Of a stretch of 64,000 nt of DNA, positions 45,131 to 52,174 are shown one piece after another; position 1 is the stretch's first letter, and every line of letters begins with the position of its first letter. This DNA comes from Geothrix campi (GTDB lineage Bacteria > Acidobacteriota > Holophagae > Holophagales > Holophagaceae). Both the position numbers and the translations under genes were made by a program. The notes under the pieces were generated by a model. It did no database searches, was not told where the DNA came from, and saw only the letters and a program-made list of their open reading frames with translations. The stretch covers positions 496,001 through 560,000 of the forward strand of contig NZ_JANHMP010000001.1 of the NCBI RefSeq assembly GCF_024609265.1. Direction: 5' to 3'.

Positions 45131-46831
45131 TTACGCCGGTTCGTTAGGCCGCGCCAATAGCTCTTCCTGCAGATATTCAGGTAGGAAAATCTGGACGCGG
45201 GTACCCGCTCCGAGGCGGCTCTGGACCTCGATGCGCCATCCCATGGCTTCGGTGAACTTGTAGACCAGGCTCATGCCCAGGCCCGAACCCTCCTCGAAAC
45301 TGCCCGAGAACGGCACGAACAGGCGATCCAACTGGCTGGGGGCCATGCCGCAGCCGTTGTCCTCCACCACCAATCGGATCTGCCCTCCCGACACACTGGC
45401 GGACAGACTGACCATCGGGGCGGGAGTGCCCTTCACGGCTTTCCGGGCGTTGCTCAGGAGATTCATCAGCATCCGGTGCAGGCCGACTGGATCCGCATGG
45501 AGGAAGGCACGGGGCGGCTCCCACAGGCGGAGGGAAAGGCCCTCGGTCCGCGGGTCCATCTCCCAGCTCGCGCGGGCCTCCTCCAGGACGCGGGCGAGGG
45601 GCAGCACCTGCCCCGGCGCGGCCTCCGGTCGCGCGAAATCGAGAAAATCGGAAACGATGGCACCCACTCGCTGGGTTTCGCGCTCCAGGATGCCCAGCAC
45701 GCGGGTCTTGACCTCCTCGGGGGCCGTCTGGCGGCTCAGCAGCTGCACACATCCGCTGATGGAGGCCAGGGGGTTCCGAAGTTCGTGGGCAAGGCCCGCC
45801 GCCAGCTGCCCGATGGCGGCCAACCGCTCGCTGATCCGGGTGCGTTCCTCCAGTGCCTTGAGCTCGGTCAGATCCTGGAAGAGCAGCAATTGACCGGTCT
45901 CCTGGCCGCCGGCACCCCGAAGCGAAGCCAAGTGCCCACCCAGGATCTGGGTGTTCCGGCCCTCCAGGGGGAGCGCGAACTCGAACCGATGCTGGGCGGG
46001 AAGGGGGTGGCTCAGGGGGAGGAGGTCCTGGATGGGGACTCCCATGGGCACGGGCCGCCCGAGAATCGCCACCGCCGCCGGGTTGGCGGAGGTGATCCGA
46101 CCGGCAAGATCCAGGGTGATGAGACCCGAAGACATGGAATCCACCACTCGGCGGTGCAGGGCCGACAACTCGTCCACGGTGGCTTCGCTGGCGCTCAAAT
46201 CTGTGCTCAGCCGCTCAAGGTTCCGGCGGATGAGCACCACCACCAGGGTGGTGGCGAAGATCTGGAGCGAGGCGATGCCCAGGAGGAAGGGCAGGCGACT
46301 GCCTCCCAGATCCAGGCCTTCGCCGGAGAGTCCGAAAGGCGGGATCACTTCGAGCGTGAAGCCCAGCACCAGCAGGATGTGCGAAATGGAACAGGCCACC
46401 CCCACCCAGACGATCTCAGTGGTTCCCAGATAGAAGGCGGAGGCCAGCACGGGAAAGATGTAGAGGGTGGAGAAGCGCTCCTGAACCACGCCCTGGTAGG
46501 CGATGACCACGGTGACCAGGGCCAAATCCAGCCCGAGGTTCCACCAGATCCAGGGCAAGGGCGGGGTGGGGAAGATCTGGTCCCGGCCCCGGAGGCCCAG
46601 ACCCGCCTCCCATACCGCCTCGACGAGGAGGAGCCCCAGGACGACCAGGTACAGGTCCTCGCCCGGCCCCACGACCCGGCCCTCGGCCGGCAGCGCGAGG
46701 TGCAGCACCAGCAAACCGAAGCTGGCGTAGAGCCGGAAGGCGAGGGGAAGGAACGGCTGGCTGGCATCCCGTGCGCCGAGCCGGCCCAATGTGCGCTGGA
46801 GCATAGGATCCAGCATGCCCGAATCTGGCAT
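45131..46831 (-). CDS. Membrane sensor histidine kinase (PilS/AtoS-like)
   Basis: 566 residues. Six transmembrane segments in the first 205 residues, a PAS domain (about 225-330, SGLITLDLAGRITSANPAAVAILG), HisKA with AHELRNPLASISG (phospho-His), and an HATPase with NLLSNARKAV, DNGCGM and GSGLGMSLV. All catalytic boxes are intact. No response regulator adjacent. Start uncertain: ATG 46831 lies only nine bases from the divergent fur start; ATG 46816 or 46807 are equally good. Candidates for signal include redox or envelope state. Confidence 0.88.
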   Translation of the reverse strand: MPDSGMLDPMLQRTLGRLGARDASQPFLPLAFRLYASFGLLVLHLALPAEGRVVGPGEDLYLVVLGLLLVEAVWEAGLGLRGRDQIFPTPPLPWIWWNLGLDLALVTVVIAYQGVVQERFSTLYIFPVLASAFYLGTTEIVWVGVACSISHILLVLGFTLEVIPPFGLSGEGLDLGGSRLPFLLGIASLQIFATTLVVVLIRRNLERLSTDLSASEATVDELSALHRRVVDSMSSGLITLDLAGRITSANPAAVAILGRPVPMGVPIQDLLPLSHPLPAQHRFEFALPLEGRNTQILGGHLASLRGAGGQETGQLLLFQDLTELKALEERTRISERLAAIGQLAAGLAHELRNPLASISGCVQLLSRQTAPEEVKTRVLGILERETQRVGAIVSDFLDFARPEAAPGQVLPLARVLEEARASWEMDPRTEGLSLRLWEPPRAFLHADPVGLHRMLMNLLSNARKAVKGTPAPMVSLSASVSGGQIRLVVEDNGCGMAPSQLDRLFVPFSGSFEEGSGLGMSLVYKFTEAMGWRIEVQSRLGAGTRVQIFLPEYLQEELLARPNEPA

Positions 46832-46840
46832 TCTAGGACC

Positions 46841-47275
46841 ATGCCCGACCCTGTCCCCGCCTCCTCGCCCTCCCTGCGCGCCGCAGGCATGCGGCAGACA
46901 CCGCAGCGTGAAGGGATCCTCCAGGTGCTCAAGGACTCAGACCGCCCGCTGACCGTGGAGGAGATCTGGGAGCGCATGCCGGAGCGGCGCTCGGGCCTGC
47001 CCACGGTCTATCGCAATCTTGAGCGCTTCGTGCAGGAGGGTTGGGCGGAAAGCATCATGGGGCCGGACCAGGTGATGCGCTTCGTCCGCTGTGATTCGCG
47101 CCGGCATCACCACCACCTCCAGTGCGAGCGCTGTGGCCGCACCGTGGAAGTGGATGCCTGCGGACTCGACGAATCGCTCATCGAACTCGAGACCCTTTCG
47201 GGATTCCGCATCACCCGGCACCAGCTGATGCTCTTCGGTCTCTGCCCCACCTGCCGGTCCGAAAAAGACCGTTGA
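46841..47275 (+). CDS. Fur-family metal-responsive transcriptional regulator
   Basis: 144 residues. Winged helix at about residues 15-85 (TPQREGILQVLK, LPTVYRNLERFVQEG), then the metal-binding region with RRHHHHLQCERCGRTVEVDAC and a closing LCPTCR; two CxxC pairs form the structural zinc site. Could be Fur, Zur or PerR; the sequence does not settle it. Its stop codon is part of the -35 region of tRNA-Gly. Confidence 0.88.
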   Translation: MPDPVPASSPSLRAAGMRQTPQREGILQVLKDSDRPLTVEEIWERMPERRSGLPTVYRNLERFVQEGWAESIMGPDQVMRFVRCDSRRHHHHLQCERCGRTVEVDACGLDESLIELETLSGFRITRHQLMLFGLCPTCRSEKDR

Positions 47276-47300
47276 CCGTATCGCGCGCCATTGCTAGTCT
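47272..47300 (+). promoter_or_regulatory. Promoter of tRNA-Gly, overlapping the fur stop codon
   Basis: TTGACC (47272-47277) and TAGTCT (47295-47300) with a 17-base spacer; the tRNA starts 11 bases later. The fur TGA is bases 47273-47275. Confidence 0.7.
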
Positions 47301-47311
47301 TGATGTCTCAC

Positions 47312-47386
<75 letters not shown>

Positions 47387-47443
47387 CTTCCCGGGCCGCG
47401 CAAGCGGCCCGTATCATATGAAAGCCACACTGCACCAACGCAA

Positions 47444-47518
47444 GGCGCCGTAGCCAAGTGGTAAGGCCCGGGACTGCAAATCCTGTATCCATCGGTTCGA
47501 TTCCGATCGGCGCCTCCA
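47444..47518 (+). tRNA. tRNA-Cys (anticodon GCA)
   Basis: Acceptor GGCGCCG pairs with CGGCGCC, discriminator T, CCA at 47516-47518. Anticodon loop CTGCAAA gives GCA. T loop TTCGATT. Its last 17 bases plus CCA are duplicated 165 bases downstream (47664-47750). Confidence 0.96.
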
Positions 47519-47586
47519 ATCAGCCCCCGCAAGGGGGCTTTTTCATGCGCCGATGGGAATCGAAATCGCGGATGGTGCGAAGGTGG
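47499..47586 (+). repeat. First copy of an 87-bp direct repeat starting inside tRNA-Cys
   Basis: Covers the tRNA 3' end, the terminator and about 45 bases beyond. Matches 47664-47750 except for one T in the T tract and one a/c change. Confidence 0.92.
47522..47543 (+). terminator. Terminator after tRNA-Cys
   Basis: Stem agccccc / gggggct, loop gcaa, followed by a run of T. A second copy with a four-T tail lies at 47687-47707. Confidence 0.85.
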
Positions 47587-47590
47587 GCCC

Positions 47591-47625
47591 CGTCGGAGAC
47601 GCCACTTGATGTGGCGTCTCCGACG
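47591..47625. repeat. 15-bp perfect inverted repeat between the tRNA-Cys repeats
   Basis: Arms 47591-47605 and 47611-47625 are exact reverse complements with loop ttgat. It lies in the 77-base unique segment between the two direct repeats and has no T tract. Confidence 0.88.
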
Positions 47626-47663
47626 ATCAGGGCCGTGCGCAGCCAGCCGCGCGGCGGGAACCG

Positions 47664-47750
47664 GATTCCGATCGGCGCCTCCAATCAGCCCCCGCAAGGG
47701 GGCTTTTCATGCGCCGATGGGAATCGAAATCGCGGATGGTGCGCAGGTGG
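47664..47750 (+). repeat. Second copy of the tRNA-Cys 3'-end repeat
   Basis: Begins gattccgatcggcgcctcca, the tRNA-Cys 3' end with CCA, without the rest of a tRNA. Includes a second terminator hairpin (47687-47707). Lies just upstream of the MEMO gene. Confidence 0.92.
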
Positions 47751-47779
47751 TCTGCTACGGTGATTCCGGAGATCCCGCC

Positions 47780-48931
47780 ATGAGAAGAAGCGCGACGGCC
47801 ATCTGCTCCTGCCTCCTGACCAGTCTTCCGGGATTCGCCCAGGCCTCGCTTTCCACGCTTCCCGTGCCACCCCAGCGACCCACATTGGAAGAGGTCCGAA
47901 AGACCATGGGCATCCCGTCCCAGGGGGACCTTCGCGGCCAGCAAGATGCCGTGGGTTTCGCTTCGAGGCCGGAGCAGATGGCGAAAGTGTGGGAGCAGTC
48001 CGCCCTTCCACCGACCCCTGAAGCCTTCGGATCCATGCCTGCCCCCGGTGTAGCCGGTCTCATCTGCCCCCATGACGACTACCTCTACGCGGGGCGCGTC
48101 TATCGCCAGCTGCTGCCACTGGTAAAGGCAAAGACCATCGTGCTGGCGGGGGTCTTCCACAAGTACCGCCGCTTCGGCGCCAAGAACGCCCTGGTGTTCG
48201 ATTCCTATCGCGCGTGGCGCTCTCCGGACGGGGAGATCAAGGTCTCCAGCCTGCGCGAGGACCTTCTGGCCCGGATCCCGGCCGCGGACGTCATCCGGGA
48301 TGCAGCCATGCAGGACAGCGAACATTCCGTCGAGGCCATCGCCTACTGGCTGAAGCACCAGGATCCACAGGTCGAGATCGTGCCCATCCTTGTCCCTTCC
48401 GCCTCGTTCGAACGGTTCCAGGAGCTGGCGGCCCACTTGGGGAAGGCCCTGGCGGAAAGCCTGAAGGTGCGTGGCTGGGCACTCGGCCCGGAGGTGGCCA
48501 TCGTCATCTCCTCCGATGGCATCCATTACGGCGAGGACTTCAAATACACGCCATACGGAAGCGGGGGCGTGACCGCCTACACTGCGGCCATTGAGCAGGA
48601 CCGCCAGCTGCTGAAGGGGCCTCTGGCTGGGCCCCTGGCCCCGGCGAAGGCGCAGGCTTTCTACACAGCGGTGGTGAACCCGCAGGATCCCGACCAGTAC
48701 CGCATGCCCTGGTGCGGCCGGTTCTCCATTCCCTTCGGTCTCCTGCTCCTCGAGGAAACCGCTCGGAACCTGGGACGGCCCACCCCGGTCGGGTACCCGG
48801 TGGCTTTCGGCACCTCCATCAGCTTCCCCCAGCTCCCGGTCCGGGACCTGGGCCTGGGTGCGACTGCAGAGGCCAACCTGTACCATTTCGTGAGCTACCC
48901 GGGAGTCGCTTTCGCTCCGGGCGGGAAATGA
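47780..48931 (+). CDS. AmmeMemoRadiSam system protein B (MEMO1-like) with signal peptide
   Basis: 383 residues. MEMO/dioxygenase-like fold motifs: LICPHDDYLYAGRVYRQL, AGVFHKYRRFGAKNALVFDSY, VISSDGIHYGEDF and a closing NLYHFVSYPG, with metal-site His at the usual places. An N-terminal signal peptide (MRRSATAICSCLLTSLPGFAQA) is visible, so the protein is probably exported, unlike typical cytoplasmic MEMO. ATG 47780 has GGAG eight bases upstream. The usual partners AMMECR1 and the radical SAM protein are not in the vicinity. Converges with mnmA. Confidence 0.83.
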   Translation: MRRSATAICSCLLTSLPGFAQASLSTLPVPPQRPTLEEVRKTMGIPSQGDLRGQQDAVGFASRPEQMAKVWEQSALPPTPEAFGSMPAPGVAGLICPHDDYLYAGRVYRQLLPLVKAKTIVLAGVFHKYRRFGAKNALVFDSYRAWRSPDGEIKVSSLREDLLARIPAADVIRDAAMQDSEHSVEAIAYWLKHQDPQVEIVPILVPSASFERFQELAAHLGKALAESLKVRGWALGPEVAIVISSDGIHYGEDFKYTPYGSGGVTAYTAAIEQDRQLLKGPLAGPLAPAKAQAFYTAVVNPQDPDQYRMPWCGRFSIPFGLLLLEETARNLGRPTPVGYPVAFGTSISFPQLPVRDLGLGATAEANLYHFVSYPGVAFAPGGK

Positions 48932-48941
48932 CCCTCCGGCT

Positions 48942-50075
48942 TCATGCGGGCCGGGTGTCGATCCAGCCCCCACCCAGCACCTCGCCGTCCCGGTAGAAGA
49001 CCACGGCCTGACCTGCCGCGATGGCCCGCTGGGGCTCCGCGAAAGCGACCTTGAACCGGCCATCGGGCAGGGGGATCACCAGGGCCTCGGCCTCTGGGGA
49101 GCGGCTGCGGATGCGAGCCTGACAGGCCAGAGGTCCCCGGGGAGGGACGTCCACCCAGCTCAGTTCCCGGGCCACCAGGTCGTGGCCCAGGAGTTCGGTC
49201 TCGCCGCCGACCCAGACCGTGTTGGTGGCGGGTTCGACCCGCACCACGTACAGGGGTTCGGCATAGGCCACGCCCAAACCCCGGCGCTGGCCCACCGTAT
49301 GTCGCCAGTAGCCATGGTGCCGGCCCAGGATCCGACCATCCAGGTGGCGGATGTCCCCATCTCCTTGACCAGGGTCGCGGCCCTCGGCCTCCAGGAAGGC
49401 GTCGTAGCGGTCCTGGGTGACGAAGCAGATTTCCTGACTCTCGGGCTTCTCGGCCAGATGCAGGCCCAGTTCGGCGCCCAGACACCGGACCTCGGGCTTG
49501 GTGAACTCAGCCAGAGGGAACAAGGTTCGCGCCAAGGTGGCCTGCGTGTGGTGGAAGAGGAAGTAGCTCTGGTCCTTGGCCGGATCGGAGGCCTTCCGGA
49601 GGTGCCAGCGTCCGCCCTCCTGCGTGATGGTTGCGTAGTGGCCTGTGGCCAGGAAGGGGGCCCCCAGGGATTCGGCCCGCTCCATCAGTGCCGAGAACTT
49701 GAGGTGTTGATTGCAACGAATGCATGGACTGGGAGTTTCACCGGCCAAGTATCCCTGGATGAAGCCTTCGATGACGGTGTCACGGAAGCGGGTCTCAAAA
49801 TCCATCACGTAATGGGCGAACCCCATCTCATGCGCCACCCTTCGGGCGTCCTGGAAGTCATCAAGGGTGCAGCACTTCCCATCTGAAGTTCGGGTCGTCT
49901 TCTTGTCGAAGAGCTGCATGGAAATGCCGATGACCTCGTATCCGGCCCGGTGGAGCAGGGCGGCCATCACGGAGCTGTCCACCCCCCCAGACATGGCGGC
50001 CAGAACCCTGTCTCCTGGCTTGAGCAGCGGATGCTCCGACAGGGCCTTTTGAGCGCGGGAGAGTAATGAACTCAC
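48942..50075 (-). CDS. mnmA: tRNA-specific 2-thiouridylase
   Basis: 377 residues. PP-loop SGGVDSS (29-35), catalytic Cys118 in PSPCIRCN and Cys217 in SQEICFV. Also RHTVGQRRGLGVAY. Makes s2U34 in Lys, Glu and Gln tRNAs. GTG start with AGGA at a rather long spacing. Follows the LtaS-like gene on the same strand by 34 bases. The LptFG-LtaS-like-MnmA order is not an obvious functional set. Confidence 0.95.
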   Translation of the reverse strand: MSSLLSRAQKALSEHPLLKPGDRVLAAMSGGVDSSVMAALLHRAGYEVIGISMQLFDKKTTRTSDGKCCTLDDFQDARRVAHEMGFAHYVMDFETRFRDTVIEGFIQGYLAGETPSPCIRCNQHLKFSALMERAESLGAPFLATGHYATITQEGGRWHLRKASDPAKDQSYFLFHHTQATLARTLFPLAEFTKPEVRCLGAELGLHLAEKPESQEICFVTQDRYDAFLEAEGRDPGQGDGDIRHLDGRILGRHHGYWRHTVGQRRGLGVAYAEPLYVVRVEPATNTVWVGGETELLGHDLVARELSWVDVPPRGPLACQARIRSRSPEAEALVIPLPDGRFKVAFAEPQRAIAAGQAVVFYRDGEVLGGGWIDTRPA

Positions 50076-50109
50076 GATTCAACTTTCCTGAGGAGGCAGG
50101 GGAAGGCGG

Positions 50110-52053
50110 TCAGTTGTATCTCTTTGCTTTGAAGAGTTCATAGGCCGTCTGGTAATAGGCTATGGCCAGATCATCGTGAACGGTGCCTTCCGGAAGCAGG
50201 TGATATGCATCCTTTTCAGCGTCATACACCTTGGATACCCGAGTGCCATGGAGGCCAAGGATGGTGAGGACTCCATCTTTCATCAGAGCCACATGATCGT
50301 TGTGATTGAACAGCAGGACCCGCCCGGATTCCGGTGTGTTTAGCGCATCCTGACCGAACCACGGCGCGGTGTAGGGCAGGCCGAGGAGACCCATGAGGGT
50401 AGGGGCCAGATCGATCTGGGACATGAGGCCATCTGATCGCCGGGGAGCCAGGCGGCCAGGGGCATAGAACATCAAGGGGATCTCGTAAGTCTTCAGGGGG
50501 ATTTCCTGCCGTCCGTAGACTCTGGCGCCATGGTCCGCCACCACGATGAAGAGGGTGTTCTTGAACCAGGCACGGTGTTCGGCATCCCGCAAAAAGCGCC
50601 CCTGGGCGAAATCGGCGTAGCGCACGCCGGATTCCCGGCCTCCGCCCTTGGATTTCACCCCGATGGATTCCAGGCCGGGTCGGAAGGTGTAGGGCTTGTG
50701 ATTCGAGGTGTTCATGATGTGGATGAAGAAAGGCCCGCCTTTGGCCGATTGTTGATCCGCGTAAGACAGGGCCATGTCGAAGAGATCCTCGTCCGAAACC
50801 CCCCAGATGTTCTCGAAGCGGGGTTTGGTCTTCAGGTTGGTCCGGTCGAGCACCTCATAGCCATTGCTCTGGAAGAATTCATTCATATTGTCGAAATAAC
50901 CATAGCCACCATAGAGGAAAGCCGTCTGGTAGCCCTGGCTTCGGAGGACTGAGCCGAGGGTGGCCAGCGACTCATGCCCGGGCCGCCTCAGGATCGCTTC
51001 GGTGGGAACCGGAGGGATGGAGGCGGTAATGGCTTCCAGGCCCCGGACTGTGCGGGTTCCCGTGGCGTACACATGCCTGAACCAAAGCCCCTGCTGGGCA
51101 AAGTGGTCAAATTCGGGGGTCCAATTCCGTGTCGAACCATAGAGCTGACTGAACTCAGCCCCGAAAGACTCGCTCGAAATGAGAACGACATTCATCTTGC
51201 CCAACCCATCGGGTCGGGCCGGGAATTGGCGATCCAGGCGACCTTCCGATAGCCGGGTGAAGGTCCCGGTTCCGGTGGATAGCTGGGTCGTCAGGCGCTT
51301 CAGGTTCTCGGCGGGAGCGCGGGATGCGAAGTAGGCGTGGTAGTCGATTTCGCTCGTGCGAAGGGCCCGGAAGAAGCTGGAAGGGCCATTGGCCTCAAGT
51401 TCGTTGGTGACCCGGTTGGCCGAAACCCCGAAGAGGTTGGTGGGAACCCAGACAATGGCCAAGGCCAGCAGCCCGCAATAGACGGCCATGACCAGACTGC
51501 GCATCTTGAAGCTCACGGGCGAGGTCAGGGCCTTCGTCCATTGGGTGCGGAGTTTCCAGGTGGCAAGGCCGGCGACCACGACGCAGGCAAGCAGGATCTT
51601 GACCACGGGGTACTCGGACCAGATATCTCCTGCAACTTCTGTGGGATAGATGAGGTAATTCACTGACACCAGATTGAACCTGGAGTTGAATTCCTCGAAG
51701 AAGAAGAACTCGCAAGCCGCCAGGAAGAGCCACCCGAGGGCGTACAGGAAGGTGAAGGCGGGAGGAACCAAAGCTCCCTTGCTGGAACCTTTCAACCACA
51801 GGTAAAGAGCCAAGGGCAGCAGGAAGTAGAGAGACTGCACGGTATCGGAGATCATGCCGGCCGGGAGGACCCAGAGCAGTGACGTGATCGCTACATGCGC
51901 TTCCCGGCCGAACCCCACCCACAACACCAATCGAAGCAGCAGGCCGAGGACGAGGTACCCCGCAGTGAACTGCAGGATGGGGCGATACCGGTCCACCAGG
52001 ACCTGGGGAGTCGGGGAGGGAATGGTCTGGTCAGAATTCCGGGAAATGGCCAA
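50110..52053 (-). CDS. LtaS/sulfatase-family membrane phosphotransferase-like protein
   Basis: 647 residues. Five or so transmembrane helices in the first 215 residues, then an extracytoplasmic alkaline-phosphatase-superfamily domain. It has SSESFGAE (metal Glu), TGTRTVRGLEAIT (candidate nucleophile Thr), HIMNTSNHKPY and VVADHGARVYG. Related to LTA synthase, OpgB and phosphoethanolamine-type transferases. In a diderm it more likely modifies LPS or periplasmic glycans. TTG 52053 chosen because AAAGGA precedes it and the upstream terminator (52066-52105) excludes longer starts. Confidence 0.85.
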   Translation of the reverse strand: MAISRNSDQTIPSPTPQVLVDRYRPILQFTAGYLVLGLLLRLVLWVGFGREAHVAITSLLWVLPAGMISDTVQSLYFLLPLALYLWLKGSSKGALVPPAFTFLYALGWLFLAACEFFFFEEFNSRFNLVSVNYLIYPTEVAGDIWSEYPVVKILLACVVVAGLATWKLRTQWTKALTSPVSFKMRSLVMAVYCGLLALAIVWVPTNLFGVSANRVTNELEANGPSSFFRALRTSEIDYHAYFASRAPAENLKRLTTQLSTGTGTFTRLSEGRLDRQFPARPDGLGKMNVVLISSESFGAEFSQLYGSTRNWTPEFDHFAQQGLWFRHVYATGTRTVRGLEAITASIPPVPTEAILRRPGHESLATLGSVLRSQGYQTAFLYGGYGYFDNMNEFFQSNGYEVLDRTNLKTKPRFENIWGVSDEDLFDMALSYADQQSAKGGPFFIHIMNTSNHKPYTFRPGLESIGVKSKGGGRESGVRYADFAQGRFLRDAEHRAWFKNTLFIVVADHGARVYGRQEIPLKTYEIPLMFYAPGRLAPRRSDGLMSQIDLAPTLMGLLGLPYTAPWFGQDALNTPESGRVLLFNHNDHVALMKDGVLTILGLHGTRVSKVYDAEKDAYHLLPEGTVHDDLAIAYYQTAYELFKAKRYN

Positions 52054-52065
52054 GAACGTCCTTTC

Positions 52066-52105
52066 AAAAGACAAAAAGAAGTCCCGCCCTGGGAAAAGGA
52101 CGGGA
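52066..52105 (-). terminator. Terminator between lptFG and the LtaS-like gene
   Basis: Nine-base-pair stem with one G-T pair (tcccgccct 52082-52090 with aggacggga 52097-52105), followed on the minus strand by CTTCTTTTTGTCTTTT. It precedes the next gene by only about 15 bases, so some readthrough or a separate start is implied. Confidence 0.75.
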
Positions 52106-52174
52106 ACCCTGCATGTCCATTGTCTCATCTCCGGCAGGCGGGTCCAGGGGTTCGGCACACCGGGAAAGGCGATC

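Noticed and set aside
47499-47750. CRISPR array
   Set aside because: Only two copies of an 87-base repeat including a tRNA end; no spacer series or cas genes.
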